In this document: positions 10,924 through 20,299 of the stretch, piece after piece
Layout: each line of letters begins with the position of its first letter
How positions within the stretch are numbered: position 1 is the stretch's first letter
NCBI GenBank assembly: GCA_000474255.1
Contig: BATO01000011.1
Span: 55,728-119,727, forward strand
From: Aquipseudomonas alcaligenes MRY13-0052
GTDB lineage: Bacteria; Pseudomonadota; Gammaproteobacteria; Pseudomonadales; Pseudomonadaceae
Length of the DNA stretch: 64,000 nucleotides
Direction: 5' to 3'
Position numbers and translations under genes: made by a program
The notes under the pieces: model-generated
What the model saw: the letters and a program-made list of their open reading frames with translations, nothing else
The model's database searches: none
Told to the model about the DNA's origin: nothing

Positions 10924-11957
10924 GGGCGCGGCTCCTGGCGGCGGGCGAGAAGGTCGAGGGCGACGTCGACGATCATGTCTTCCTGGCCGCCGACCATGCG
11001 GCGCTGGCCCAGCTCGACGAGGATGTCCACGGTCTTCAGGCCGTAGCGAGCGGCGGCCACCTCGGCATGGCGCAGGAAGCTGGAGTACACGCCGGCATAG
11101 CCCAGGGCGAGGGTTTCGCGGTCGACGCGCACGGGGCGGTCCTGCAGCGGGCGGACGATGTCGTCGGCGGCGTCCATCAGTGCCAGCAGGTCGGTGCCGT
11201 GGTGCCAGCCCAGGCGTTCGGCGGCGGCGATGAACACCTCCAGCGGCGCGTTGCCGGCCCCGGCGCCCATGCCGGCGAGGCTGGCGTCGATGCGGTCGCA
11301 GCCTTCCTCCACCGCAGCGATGGAGTTGGCCACGCCCAGGGAGAGGTTGTGGTGGGCGTGGATGCCGGTGGCGGTGGCCGGGTCGAGCACGGCCTTGAGC
11401 GCGCGGAAGCGCTCGCGGATGTCCTGCATGCCCATGGCGCCGCCGGAGTCGACCACGTAGATGCAGGTGGCGCCGTAGCTTTCCATCAGCTTGGCCTGGC
11501 GGGCGAGGCCGTCGGGGGTCTGCATGTGGCTCATCATCAGGAAGCCGACGGTGTCCATGCCCAGGTGGCGGGCGTATTCGATGTGCTGGCGGGAGACGTC
11601 CGCCTCGGTGCAGTGGGTGGCCACGCGGACCACCCGAGCGCCGGCGGCGTGGGCCGCCTTGAGGTCGTGCACCGTGCCGATGCCGGGCAGCAGCAGGGTG
11701 GCGATGCGTGCGTGCTGCAGCACATCGGCGGCGGCCTCGATCCATTCCAGGTCGGTGTGGGCGCCGAAGCCGTAGTTGAAGCTCGAGCCCTGCAGGCCGT
11801 CGCCGTGGGCGATTTCGATGGAGTCCACGCGGGCCTGGTCCAGGGCGCGGGCGATGGTCTGCACCTGCTCCAGCGAGTACTGGTGGCGGATGGCGTGCAT
11901 GCCGTCGCGCAGGGTCACGTCGGAGATGTACAGCTTCTTGCCGGGGGTGGCGGTCAT
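10920..11957 (-). CDS. nbaI: 4-hydroxy-2-oxovalerate aldolase
   Basis: Class II, Mn-dependent aldolase of the DmpG type (345 aa). It splits 4-hydroxy-2-oxovalerate into pyruvate and acetaldehyde. Catalytic R17 and metal ligand D18 lie in TLRDGMH with H21; the metal ligands H200 and H202 lie in GIHAHHN, at the same numbers as in DmpG. It acts in a complex with the acylating acetaldehyde dehydrogenase encoded just upstream, which receives acetaldehyde through a tunnel. The gap to that gene is 10 bases and carries a GAGGAG ribosome site. The stop overlaps the decarboxylase start. Confidence 0.96.
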   Translation of the reverse strand: MTATPGKKLYISDVTLRDGMHAIRHQYSLEQVQTIARALDQARVDSIEIAHGDGLQGSSFNYGFGAHTDLEWIEAAADVLQHARIATLLLPGIGTVHDLKAAHAAGARVVRVATHCTEADVSRQHIEYARHLGMDTVGFLMMSHMQTPDGLARQAKLMESYGATCIYVVDSGGAMGMQDIRERFRALKAVLDPATATGIHAHHNLSLGVANSIAAVEEGCDRIDASLAGMGAGAGNAPLEVFIAAAERLGWHHGTDLLALMDAADDIVRPLQDRPVRVDRETLALGYAGVYSSFLRHAEVAAARYGLKTVDILVELGQRRMVGGQEDMIVDVALDLLARRQEPRP

Positions 11958-11967
11958 GGCGTGCTCC

Positions 11968-12909
11968 TCAGCGGTTCAGCAGCGACTGCGCCATGCGTTC
12001 GGCGGTGGCCAGCGCGGCGGAGGTCATGATGTCGAGGTTGCCGGCGTAGCTCGGCAGGTAATGGGCGGCGCCTTCCACTTCGAGGAACACCGAGGTCTTC
12101 AACCCGCTGAAGCGGCCATGGCCGGGGAGGGTCAGCGGCGCCGATTCGGGGATCACCTCGAATTGCACCTGCTGCTTGAGGCGGTAGCCCGGCACATAGG
12201 CCTGCACGGCGGCGACCATTTCTTCGATGGAGGCGGCGACCTGCGCCTGGTCCACGGCCTCGCTGAGCACATAGACGGTGTCGCGCATGATCAGCGGCGG
12301 CTCGGCCGGGTTCATGATGATGATCGCCTTGCCCTTGGCCGCCCCGCCTATCACTTCGATGGCCTTGGAGGTGGTCTCGGTGAACTCGTCGATATTGGCG
12401 CGGGTGCCGGGGCCGGCGGACTTGCTGGCGATGGAGGCGATGATCTCGGCGTAGTGCACGCGGGCCACGCGGGACACCGCCGCCACCATGGGGATGGTGG
12501 CCTGGCCGCCGCAGGTGACCATGTTGACGTTGGTCTGCTGCAGGTTCTGCTCCAGGTTCACCACCGGCACGCAGTAGGGGCCGATGGCTGCCGGGGTCAG
12601 GTCGATCAGGCGGATGCCCGGCTTCACGCTGCGCAGGTAGGCGTCGTTCTGCACATGGGCGGCGGCGCTGGTGGCGTCGAAGACGAAGTCGATCTCGGCG
12701 AATTCGGGCAGGCGGGTCAGCCCCTCCACACCTTCATGGGTGGTGGCCACGCCCAGGCGGGCGGCGCGGGCCAGGCCGTCGGAGGCCGGGTCGATGCCGA
12801 CCATGGCGGCGATTTCCAGGTGCTGGGCGTTGCGCAGGATCTTGATCATCAGGTCGGTGCCGATGTTGCCCGAGCCGATGATCGCGGCCTTGAGTTTCTG
12901 TCTGTTCAT
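11968..12909 (-). CDS. nbaJ: Acetaldehyde dehydrogenase (acylating)
   Basis: DmpF-type NAD-dependent enzyme of 313 aa that converts acetaldehyde and CoA to acetyl-CoA, the last step of the pathway. The N-terminal Rossmann motif is [13 protein letters not shown]. The catalytic cysteine is C133 in [12 protein letters not shown]. Start choice: the ATG at 12909 has GGAG in front and gives the usual MNxxKLKxAIIG start. An in-frame ATG at 12924 overlaps the previous stop as ATGA and would add five residues, so it remains possible. Physically paired with the aldolase NbaI. Confidence 0.95.
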   Translation of the reverse strand: MNRQKLKAAIIGSGNIGTDLMIKILRNAQHLEIAAMVGIDPASDGLARAARLGVATTHEGVEGLTRLPEFAEIDFVFDATSAAAHVQNDAYLRSVKPGIRLIDLTPAAIGPYCVPVVNLEQNLQQTNVNMVTCGGQATIPMVAAVSRVARVHYAEIIASIASKSAGPGTRANIDEFTETTSKAIEVIGGAAKGKAIIIMNPAEPPLIMRDTVYVLSEAVDQAQVAASIEEMVAAVQAYVPGYRLKQQVQFEVIPESAPLTLPGHGRFSGLKTSVFLEVEGAAHYLPSYAGNLDIMTSAALATAERMAQSLLNR

Positions 12910-12920
12910 GGGGGCTCCGG

Positions 12921-13733
12921 TCATTGCGCGGTGGCGAAGGCGGCGGTGACGCTGCCCAGGCCCTGGATGTGCGCGGTGAAGCTGTCGCCCGGTTGCACGG
13001 CGACCATCGGCCCCAGCGCACCGGTAAGGAGGATGTCGCCGGCACGCAGCGGTGCACCGTGGCGGACCATGGTGTCGGCCAGCCACAGCGCGGCGTTCAG
13101 CGGGTTGTCCATGCACGCGGCACCGGCACCGACCGACACCGGCTCGCCGCGCAGGGTCATGCTCATGCCGCAGCGCACCAGGTCCAGCTTGTCCAGGGTC
13201 ACCGGGCGGCTGCCGAGCACGAAGAGGCCGGAGGAGGCGTTGTCGGCGATGGTGTCCACCAGGCGGATGTCCCAGTTGGCGATGCGGCTGCCGACCACCT
13301 CGATGGCCGGCAGGGCGAAGGCGGTGGCGCGGATCAGGTCGGCCACGGTGTGGCGCTCGAAGCACAGGTCGTGTTCCAGCACCAGGGCGATCTCGGCTTC
13401 CACCTTGGGTTGCAGGGTGTCGTCCCAGGCGATGGGCTGGCCGTCGCCCCGGGCCCGCTCGGCGAACAGCAGGCCGAAGTCCGGCTGGTCGACGCCCAGC
13501 TGCTTCTGCACGGCGCGGGAGGTTAGGCCGATCTTGTGGCCCACCGGGCGCAGGCCGGCGTCGATGGCGGCCAGGGTGTTGTAGCGCTGGACGGCATAGG
13601 CCAGGGCGACCGGGTCCTGGGTCGGGTCTTCGGCCAGGGCGGTGGCGATCAGGTCGCGCACCGGGGCGCAGGGCTGGCCGCTGCGTTCCGCCTGGCGCAG
13701 GCGGCTGGCCGCTTCGATGAGTGCTGCATGCAT
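12921..13733 (-). CDS. nbaH: 2-oxopent-4-enoate hydratase
   Basis: MhpD/DmpE-family hydratase of 270 aa that adds water to 2-hydroxypenta-2,4-dienoate to give 4-hydroxy-2-oxovalerate. Signatures are [13 protein letters not shown] near residue 63, [13 protein letters not shown] near 110 and [13 protein letters not shown] near 144. It resembles the 266-aa decarboxylase NbaG at the same landmarks, consistent with ancient duplication and complex formation. The gene lies 14 bases after nbaE. Its stop precedes or overlaps the nbaJ start, depending on start choice. Confidence 0.92.
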   Translation of the reverse strand: MHAALIEAASRLRQAERSGQPCAPVRDLIATALAEDPTQDPVALAYAVQRYNTLAAIDAGLRPVGHKIGLTSRAVQKQLGVDQPDFGLLFAERARGDGQPIAWDDTLQPKVEAEIALVLEHDLCFERHTVADLIRATAFALPAIEVVGSRIANWDIRLVDTIADNASSGLFVLGSRPVTLDKLDLVRCGMSMTLRGEPVSVGAGAACMDNPLNAALWLADTMVRHGAPLRAGDILLTGALGPMVAVQPGDSFTAHIQGLGSVTAAFATAQ

Positions 13734-13747
13734 GGTGGGGCTCCCGC

Positions 13748-15214
13748 TCAGGCGTTGACGCAGATGGTGGTGATCTCGGAGTAGAAATCCAGGGAATGGC
13801 GGCCGCCCTCGCGGCCGAGGCCGGACAGGCGCGCGCCGCCGAAGGGCGTGCGCAGGTCACGGAGGAACCAGGTGTTGACCCAGACCATGCCCACGTGGAA
13901 GCGGCGCGAGACCTTGTGCGCGCGCTTCAGGTCGCGGGTCCACAGGGCCGTGGCCAGGCCGTAGGCGGAGTCGTTGACGCGGCGCACCACCTCGTCCTCG
14001 CTGTCGAAGGGGGCGATGTGGCAGACCGGGCCGAACACTTCTTCCCGCACGCAGCGGGCGTCGTCGCCGAGGCCGGTCCAGATGGTCGGCTGCACGTAGG
14101 CGCCGTTGTCGCGCTCGTCGCCGAACACCGGCACGCCGCCACCGGTGACTTCGACGGCGCCTTCGCTACGGGCCAGTTCGAAGTAGCCGAGCACCTTGTC
14201 GCGGTGCTTGTGGGAGATCAGCGAGCCCATGTTCACGCCGTCTTCGTCGGGGTAGCCGATCTTCAGCTTCTCGGCGCCGGCCTTCATGGCGGCGACGAAG
14301 CGCTCGTAGATCGGCCGCTCGACATAGACGCGTTCCGAGCACAGGCACACCTGGCCGGAGTTGGTGAAGCTGGAGCGCAGCACGCCGGCCACCGCCGCGT
14401 CGAAATCGCAGTCGGCGAAGACCACCGCCGCGTTCTTGCCGCCCAGTTCGAAGGACACGTCACGCACGCCCTCGGCGGCGGCCTTCATGATGGTGGCACC
14501 GGTGCGCGACTCACCGGTGAAGGTGATGGCGTCGACGTCCGGGTTGCGGGTGAGGAATTCCCCGGCGGAGTTGGGGCCGAAGCCGTGCACCAGGTTGAAC
14601 ACGCCGGCGGGCAGCCCGGCTTCCTGCATCACCTCGGCCAGCAGGGTGGCGCTGGAGGGCGAATCCTCCGACGGCTTTACCACCACCGAGTTGCCGCAGG
14701 CCAGGGCCGGGGCGACCTTCCAGGTGAGCAGCAGCATCGGCAGGTTCCATGGCGAGATGATCGCCACCACGCCGTGGGGCTTGCGTACGGTGTAGCTGAA
14801 TACCTCGCTGCCATCGGCGGCGCGCATCTCGAAGAACTCGCTGCCGGCCTGGCGCACCAGCTCGGCGAAGGTGCGGAAGTTATGCACGCCACGGGCGATA
14901 TCCAGGGTGCGCGCCTGCTGCACCGGGCGCCCGGTGTCGGCCACCTCGGCGGCGACGAACTCCTCGAAGCGGCGCTCGATGCCATCGGCGATGCGCATCA
15001 GCATGTCGGCGCGCTGGCTCGGGCTGAAGTCGGCCCAGGGCCCTTCCTGCGCGGCCTTGGCGGCGGCGACGGCGCGCTCCACTTGGCTGGCGTCGGCTTC
15101 GCAGACCTGGCTCAGGACGCGCCCGTCGATGGGCGAAACATTGGGGAAGGTCTTGTCACTGGCGACGAATTCGCCCGCGATGAAATGGCGCAGCAAGGGC
15201 AGGGGAGTGGACAC
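13748..15214 (-). CDS. nbaE: 2-aminomuconate-6-semialdehyde dehydrogenase
   Basis: ALDH-superfamily enzyme of 488 aa that oxidises 2-aminomuconate semialdehyde to 2-aminomuconate with NAD. Catalytic residues are N157 (SPWNLP), E256 (FELGGKN) and C290 (GQVCLC). Their spacing equals that of the characterised Pseudomonas fluorescens enzyme. The start is GTG at 15214 with a GGAGG site five bases upstream; no better ATG exists. It is the first gene of the eight-gene operon. The order E-H-J-I-G-F-C-D matches the nba cluster of P. fluorescens KU-7, except that no nbaX lies between E and H. Confidence 0.95.
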   Translation of the reverse strand: MSTPLPLLRHFIAGEFVASDKTFPNVSPIDGRVLSQVCEADASQVERAVAAAKAAQEGPWADFSPSQRADMLMRIADGIERRFEEFVAAEVADTGRPVQQARTLDIARGVHNFRTFAELVRQAGSEFFEMRAADGSEVFSYTVRKPHGVVAIISPWNLPMLLLTWKVAPALACGNSVVVKPSEDSPSSATLLAEVMQEAGLPAGVFNLVHGFGPNSAGEFLTRNPDVDAITFTGESRTGATIMKAAAEGVRDVSFELGGKNAAVVFADCDFDAAVAGVLRSSFTNSGQVCLCSERVYVERPIYERFVAAMKAGAEKLKIGYPDEDGVNMGSLISHKHRDKVLGYFELARSEGAVEVTGGGVPVFGDERDNGAYVQPTIWTGLGDDARCVREEVFGPVCHIAPFDSEDEVVRRVNDSAYGLATALWTRDLKRAHKVSRRFHVGMVWVNTWFLRDLRTPFGGARLSGLGREGGRHSLDFYSEITTICVNA

Positions 15215-15259
15215 GACAACCTCCGATTCTTGGATTTCGGAGAAGTCTAGGGAAGGCGC

Positions 15260-15309
15260 CTATAAGGGAATAATGAAAGCCTTGAGGTTGACTATTCTGC
15301 TTTGGAATA
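15260..15309 (-). promoter_or_regulatory. nba operon control region with LysR-type dyad
   Basis: Perfect interrupted palindrome TATTC-N7-GAATA at 15293-15309, containing the T-N11-A core of LysR-type sites, 79-95 bases before the nbaE start codon. A possible -10 box TTATAG (minus strand) lies at 15265-15260. A good -35 is not evident, as expected for an activator-dependent promoter. Binding by the LysR protein at 15630 is inference. Confidence 0.55.
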
Positions 15310-15367
15310 GCTGGATGGCTCGGTCACCCCACCCCCGGCTCGGCGCCCTCTGGGAACGCAATCATCG

Positions 15368-15625
15368 ATGTAGGGCGGGTGACACCCGCGAGCCCCGGGC
15401 ATCAAAAGCCGTCGGGTTGCACCCGACCTACGGGCCGGCCACCCAGCACACGACACGCCCGGTGCGGTAGGACCGTAGGGGCGAATTCATTCGCCCAGCA
15501 GCCCGCAGGGCTGCCCTGGCTCGATGCCATAGATGGAGTCCGGTGCGCCTCACCGCATGGGTTTCGCTTCGCTCTACGCCATCCTACGAAAGCCGCCGCG
15601 ATTGGAGAGGAGTAGGGCGGGTACA
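15368..15625. repeat. GTAG-hairpin repeats between nbaE and the LysR gene
   Basis: Units seen: GTAGGGCGGGTGACACCCGC at about 15370; an inverted GTCGGGTTGCACCCGACCTAC at 15409-15431; GTAG plus GGGCGAATTCATTCGCC from 15475, followed by a CAGCCCGCAGGGCTG block; and a GGGTTTCGCTTCGCTCTACGCC block at about 15558-15590. No gene is credible here. The cluster separates the regulator from the operon it probably controls. Confidence 0.7.
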
Positions 15626-15629
15626 TCGG

Positions 15630-16592
15630 TCAGGCCGGCGTGCCCTGATCATGCTCGCGGCTGGCCTGTTCCAGGCATTCGCGGAACAGGCGGGCGGCGG
15701 GGCCGAGGTCGCGGTTGGCGGCGTGGAAGTAGCCGATGTTGCCGAACTGCAGCGGGGTACCCAGGTCGAGGGCGCGCAGCATGCCGGCGTCGGCGAACTG
15801 GCGGGTGGCTTCAAAGGGCATCAGGGCCACGGTCTGCTGGTCCTGCATGAGGCTGATGTTGGTGAGGATCGACAGGGATTCGACCACGTTGGCCGGGGTG
15901 CACAGGTCGGCCTCGGCGAACAGGCGGTCGGCGGTGCGGCGCAGCAGCGAGTCGCGGGTCGGTAGCACCCAGGGGTAGCCGTGGAGTTCCGCCAGGCTCA
16001 CCGGCGAGCGGCCCTGCAGCGGGTGCTGGGCGCCGGCCACCACGCACAGGGCCTCGCCATAGAGCACTTCCACTTCCAGCATCGGCGATTCGTTGCGCCA
16101 GCCCCAGTCGTCCGGCACGCGGCCCACCACCAGGTCCACCTCGCCCACGGCCAGGGCCGGGAACAGCTGGTCCATCTGCCCCACCCGCAGGGACACCAGC
16201 ACGCTGGGCGCGCGTTGCTTGAGCAGTTGCATGGCGCGCGGCAGCAGCGAGCTGGAGGCGGAGATCAGGGTGCCGACCATAACGTGGCCGGAGGTGCCTT
16301 CCTGGAAGGCGTTGACCTCGTCGGTGAGCGAGCGCAGTTCGGCCAGCAGCGACTTGGCCCGGCGTACCACCAGCTCGCCCAGTTCGGTGGCGGTGACCCC
16401 GCGGTTGCCACGGATCAGCAGCGGGGCGTCGAAGTAGGATTCCAGCTCGTGGATGATCTTGGTCACCGCCGGCTGGGTCAGGTTCAGGGCCTGGGCCGCG
16501 CGCAGCAGCGAGCCGCTTTGCAGCACCTGGTCGAACACCACCAACTGGTAGAACTTGAGCTTCCGCGCCACGGACATGGGGGTGAATTTCAT
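15630..16592 (-). CDS. LysR-family transcriptional regulator of the nba operon
   Basis: LysR-type regulator of 320 aa. The N-terminal winged helix-turn-helix spans about residues 12-70, with LRAAQALNLTQPAVTKIIHELE as core; a periplasmic-binding-protein-like effector domain follows. The HTH resembles the PcaQ/GbpR subgroup that governs aromatic catabolism. It reads in the same direction as the nba operon and lies 415 bases upstream of nbaE, rather than divergent as is usual. Likely inducer: a pathway intermediate such as 3-hydroxyanthranilate or 2-aminomuconate (inference). The ATG at 16592 is preferred; 16577 (MSVARKL) is an alternative. Confidence 0.85.
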   Translation of the reverse strand: MKFTPMSVARKLKFYQLVVFDQVLQSGSLLRAAQALNLTQPAVTKIIHELESYFDAPLLIRGNRGVTATELGELVVRRAKSLLAELRSLTDEVNAFQEGTSGHVMVGTLISASSSLLPRAMQLLKQRAPSVLVSLRVGQMDQLFPALAVGEVDLVVGRVPDDWGWRNESPMLEVEVLYGEALCVVAGAQHPLQGRSPVSLAELHGYPWVLPTRDSLLRRTADRLFAEADLCTPANVVESLSILTNISLMQDQQTVALMPFEATRQFADAGMLRALDLGTPLQFGNIGYFHAANRDLGPAARLFRECLEQASREHDQGTPA

Positions 16593-16740
16593 GCGGTGCC
16601 TCGACGGGTCAAAGGGCGGTGGGGTGCGCAAAGCACCGCATGGTAATCAAAAGCGGGGACGAGCGGGGGATGTGGATGGTGGTGCCTGCTGGAGAGTTTT
16701 TGAGTCCAGCGGGTTGCCGAGTTTTGATGGTGGTTGTGCC

Positions 16741-16809
16741 GTAGGGTGTGCCGTGCGCACCGCCGCACGGTGCGTCCGGCGAGCTCCAGGTGCGCGCAGC
16801 ACACCCTAC
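16741..16809. repeat. Terminal-inverted-repeat element GTAGGGTGTG...CACACCCTAC
   Basis: A 69-bp element whose ends are perfect 10-bp inverted repeats (16741-16750 and 16800-16809). It contains inner GTGCGCACC and GCACGGTGCG palindromes. It sits in the 276-bp space between the LysR and TPR genes, in which nothing else is seen. Confidence 0.75.
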
Positions 16810-16868
16810 GTTCGAGGTGAGCGGCGGCTGCATGCCCAGAGGCCCGGTTGTGCCCGTTGGCTATGGCC

Positions 16869-17618
16869 TCAGGGCTGCATCTCGCGCAGGGCGTCGCGGC
16901 TGAGGCTGATCCACTCGCCGTGCAGGTTGCGGTAGTGCTTGGGGGAGCGGCGGGCGTAGTGCTGGATCTGCTCCAGCAGCTCGCGGGCTTCGCGCTGGCG
17001 GCCCAGCTGGCGGAGCATCAGGGCGTAGCGGTAGTTGGCTTCGGGGCCGGTGTAGTAGCCCGAGAGGGCGCGGTATTCCTCTTCCGCTTTGCTGGTATCG
17101 CCGAGGCTTTCCAGGGCGCGGGCGTAGAGCAGGTGGCCGTCGGCGGAGCGGTAGTTGGGGTTGTGCTGGATCAGCCGGTCGAGGGTGTCGCGGCAGCCTT
17201 GTACATCACCCTTGGCGAACTGCGCCTGGGCGAGGCCGAGGAGGATGTCCGGCGCTTGTGCGTGGATGCCGCGCAGGGCGGCCTGGTAGTGGCTGGCGGC
17301 TTCGTCGGCCCGGCCCAGACGCAGCAGTTCTTCGGCCAGTTGCACACGGGTTTCGCGGGTGTCGCGCAGGTCCAGCTCGTCACGCAGGGCGCGTAGGTGG
17401 CGCTCGGGGTCGAGGGTGTCGTGCAGGCGGTTGACGGTGCGCCGGCCGGTGCGGCTGCCGAGCAGGTCGGGGAGCATGATACCGAGGAAGTAGATCAGGC
17501 AGCCGAGGCCCGGCAGCGCGATGATCAGGTACAGCCAGTAGCGTTCCTGCCCGCTGCGGACGACGTGAAGGCCGCAGGTGACCTGGCAGGCGATGACGAG
17601 CAGGGCGAGCAGTGGCAT
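16869..17618 (-). CDS. Membrane-anchored tetratricopeptide-repeat protein
   Basis: Protein of 249 aa with two hydrophobic segments at the N terminus (about residues 2-18 and 27-50), followed by a soluble domain. From about residue 88 helical TPR-like repeats run to the C terminus, for example RVQLAEELLRLGRADEAASHY, DILLGLAQAQFAKGDVQGC and YRYALMLRQLGRQREARELL. Function unknown; TPR domains bind partner proteins. It lies 122 bases downstream of the TonB receptor on the same strand, with a GC-rich hairpin (about 17645-17671) between them, and need not be functionally linked. Confidence 0.8.
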   Translation of the reverse strand: MPLLALLVIACQVTCGLHVVRSGQERYWLYLIIALPGLGCLIYFLGIMLPDLLGSRTGRRTVNRLHDTLDPERHLRALRDELDLRDTRETRVQLAEELLRLGRADEAASHYQAALRGIHAQAPDILLGLAQAQFAKGDVQGCRDTLDRLIQHNPNYRSADGHLLYARALESLGDTSKAEEEYRALSGYYTGPEANYRYALMLRQLGRQREARELLEQIQHYARRSPKHYRNLHGEWISLSRDALREMQP

Positions 17619-17740
17619 GGCGGTTTCCAGTCCCTTGGAGAGTCGATGGGCGCCGCCCGGAAAGGGCGGGCGCCTATGAAATCACGCCGCCATGCGCTTG
17701 TCAGGTGGCCGGCTGTGGAGCCGGTCACGTTGTGGGGGGC

Positions 17741-20194
17741 TTACCAGTCGTAGCTGAGGTTGGACACCAGGGTGCGGCCCTGGCCGTAGTAGCAGTCCCA
17801 GATGCTGCGGCAGCTGGCGACGTAGGTCTTGTCGGTGAGGTTCTCGACGTTCACCGCCAGCTTCACGCCCTTGAGGCGCAGTACCGAGTGCTCGAAGTCA
17901 TAGGTCACGGCCGCGTCGTAGACGGTGTAGGACGGGATCTGGAACGAGCCTTCGTAGTCATCGCCGTAGCTGCCGCGCACGTAGCGGGCACCGAGCCCGG
18001 CGCCGAGGCCGGAGAGCGGGCCGTCGCCGATGTAGCGGTAGTCGGCCCAGAGCGAGGCGGTGAGCGGCGGGCTGCTGGCCGGGTGGCGGCCTTTGCGGCC
18101 GTCGTTGTCCTTGCTGTATTCGATGTCGTTGCGCGAGACCGAGGCCAGCAGGTTGAGGTTTTCGGTCAGCGCGGCCTTGCCTTCCAGCTCCACGCCCTGG
18201 GAGCGGATGGCGCCGGTCTGGGCGTTGAAGCCGGGGTTGGCGAGGTCGGTGGTGAGGATGTTTTCCTGCTCCAGTTCGTAGACCGAGAGCTGGATGAAGC
18301 TTTCCTGGCCGCTGGGCTGGTACTTCAGGCCGGTTTCGTACTGCTTGCCGGTGGAGGGCTCGAAGGGCTGGCTGGCGGCGTTGGTGCCGGTCTGCGGGAG
18401 GAAGGATTCGGAGTAGCTGATGTAGGGCGCCAGGCCGTTGTCGAAGACGTAGGTGAGGCCGGCGCGGCCGGTGAAGGCTTCGTCCTTGACGTTGCTGTGG
18501 GTGCCCTGGAGCGGCGCTCGGTTGTCGGTTTCGGCCCAGTCGTAGCGCCCGCCGAGGGTGAGGATCCACTGGTCGAGCTTGATCTGGTCCTGCAGGTAGA
18601 GGCCGGTCTGGGTGACGGTGTTGTCCCACTTGTAGCGGTTGCCGAAGCGCAGCGCCTGGCCGTAGACCGGGTTGAACAGGTCGATGATCGGCGGGTTGTA
18701 GTCGTACTGGCCGTCGAACTTCGAGTTGAAGTGGTAGTAGTCCAGGCCGATGAGCAGGGTGTGGCGGGCGGCGCCGGTGTCGAACTGCGCCTGGGCGATG
18801 TTATCCACGCCGAACACGCTGTTCTTCTGCGCCCAGTCGACGCCGTAGCGGGTCTGGTAGCGCTTGTCGTTGGCACCGGTGACCGGGTTGGCGACGAAGC
18901 GGTAGCCGTGCAGCGGTGCGGTGTAGTGGTCGTCGACATAGGCGTAGCGGGCGTTCTGCCTGAACGTCCAGACGTCGTCGAGGCGGTGGCTCAGCTCGTA
19001 GCCCAGGGCGTTCTGCTTGCGGTTGTAGTCGTTGACGCCGGGCTCGCCGAGAAAGCGGTCACGGGAGATATGGCCGTTGGGGTTGGCGAACACCGTGCCT
19101 TCGCTGGGCAGGCCCTGGGCCTCGGGCACGCCATCGTCCTTCTGCCATTGGGCGTAGAGGGTGAGGCTGGTGTCGTCGCTGGCCAGCCAGGTGAGGCTCG
19201 GGGCGATGAACAGGCGCTGCTGCTCGACGTAGTCGATTTCCGCGTTGCTGTCGCTGGCCAGGCCGGTGAGGCGATAGAGGAACTGGCCCTGGTCGTCCAG
19301 CGGGCCGCCGAGGTCGAAGGCGCCGCTCTTGCGGTCGTAGCTGCCGGTGCCGAGCTGGATCTGGTGCAGCGGCTCGGCGGTGGGGCGCTTGCTGACCATG
19401 TTGACCATGCCGCCGGGCTGGTTCTGGCCGTAGAGCACGGAGGAGGGGCCCTTCATCACTTCGATGCGTTCCAGCGAGTAGGGCTCGATCTGCAGGGCGC
19501 CGCCGGTGCTGCCGCCGCCATAGGGCAGGTGCAGGCCGTCGAGGTAGAGCGGGGTCGGCGAGTAACCGCGCGAGGTGGGCTCGTCGAAGATCTTCACCCG
19601 GTCGGAGAAGCCGCCCCCGGTCATGCCGGCGGTGTAGCGCAGCGCCTCGGTGATGCTCTGCGCGCCGCGCGCCTTGATCTCGTCGGCGGTGATCACGTTG
19701 ATGGTCTGGGGGATTTCCAGCAGTGGCGTATCGGTCTTGGTGCCGGTGCCGCTGCGGGTGGCCACGTAGCCCTGCACCGGGCCCCAGGCGTTTTCCTGGT
19801 AGCTGTTGCCCTGGATGCGCGTGGCGTCCAGTTGCAGGCCGCTGCCTTCGCTGCGTGGCTGCAACTGGTAGCGGCCGGTGCCGGTGCGCAGGGCTTGCAG
19901 GCCGCTGTCGCCGAGAAGGATGCCCAGCGCCTGTTCCACGCTGTAGCGCCCCTGCAGGGCCGGGCTCTGCTTGCCGGCGGTGAGGGCGCCGTCGGCGGCC
20001 AGGTAGATGCCGGCCTGCACGGCGAACTGGTTGAGCTGGTCGGCCAGGGGGCCGGCGGGGATGTCGAACTGTTGCTCCTGCGCCTGCTCGGCGGCGGATA
20101 CCAGCGAGCCGTGGAGGGCGGCGACAGCGCCGAGGGCGAGCGGGATGGCCAGCGCGAGGGGGCGCAGGGGGAAGCGTGAGGGGCGCGGTGACAT
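17741..20194 (-). CDS. TonB-dependent siderophore receptor with signalling domain (system A)
   Basis: Outer-membrane receptor and transducer of 817 aa. A signal peptide (about 1-35) leads to an STN signalling domain (about 42-115; FDIPAGPLADQLNQFAVQAG). A TonB box region and plug follow (LEIPQTINVITADEIKARG; PSSVLYGQNQPGGMVNMVSKRP), then a 22-strand barrel ending in NLSYDW. The STN domain marks it as a cell-surface-signalling transducer working with the FecR and FecI encoded just upstream. The plug and barrel resemble the hydroxamate (ferrioxamine/ferrichrome, FoxA/FiuA-like) group; the exact ligand is not provable. ATG 20194 with AAGGAA upstream is chosen over an upstream in-frame ATG. Confidence 0.92.
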   Translation of the reverse strand: MSPRPSRFPLRPLALAIPLALGAVAALHGSLVSAAEQAQEQQFDIPAGPLADQLNQFAVQAGIYLAADGALTAGKQSPALQGRYSVEQALGILLGDSGLQALRTGTGRYQLQPRSEGSGLQLDATRIQGNSYQENAWGPVQGYVATRSGTGTKTDTPLLEIPQTINVITADEIKARGAQSITEALRYTAGMTGGGFSDRVKIFDEPTSRGYSPTPLYLDGLHLPYGGGSTGGALQIEPYSLERIEVMKGPSSVLYGQNQPGGMVNMVSKRPTAEPLHQIQLGTGSYDRKSGAFDLGGPLDDQGQFLYRLTGLASDSNAEIDYVEQQRLFIAPSLTWLASDDTSLTLYAQWQKDDGVPEAQGLPSEGTVFANPNGHISRDRFLGEPGVNDYNRKQNALGYELSHRLDDVWTFRQNARYAYVDDHYTAPLHGYRFVANPVTGANDKRYQTRYGVDWAQKNSVFGVDNIAQAQFDTGAARHTLLIGLDYYHFNSKFDGQYDYNPPIIDLFNPVYGQALRFGNRYKWDNTVTQTGLYLQDQIKLDQWILTLGGRYDWAETDNRAPLQGTHSNVKDEAFTGRAGLTYVFDNGLAPYISYSESFLPQTGTNAASQPFEPSTGKQYETGLKYQPSGQESFIQLSVYELEQENILTTDLANPGFNAQTGAIRSQGVELEGKAALTENLNLLASVSRNDIEYSKDNDGRKGRHPASSPPLTASLWADYRYIGDGPLSGLGAGLGARYVRGSYGDDYEGSFQIPSYTVYDAAVTYDFEHSVLRLKGVKLAVNVENLTDKTYVASCRSIWDCYYGQGRTLVSNLSYDW

Positions 20195-20299
20195 GTTTTT
20201 TCCTTGTCGTTCGAGGGGCAGAAAGCCGTTGTCACCCACTAATTCGGATGAGAAGGAAAAACCGGAAACGCGAATGCGAAATTTTTTCGAACACCGGGA

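Noticed and set aside
17645..17671. GC-rich hairpin between TonB receptor A and the TPR gene as a terminator
   Set aside because: Stem has a bulge and no T run on either side; kept only as a remark.
17612..20179. 855-codon plus-strand frame opposite TonB receptor A
   Set aside because: Antisense artefact of high-GC codon use; the receptor on the other strand has signal peptide, STN, plug and barrel motifs.
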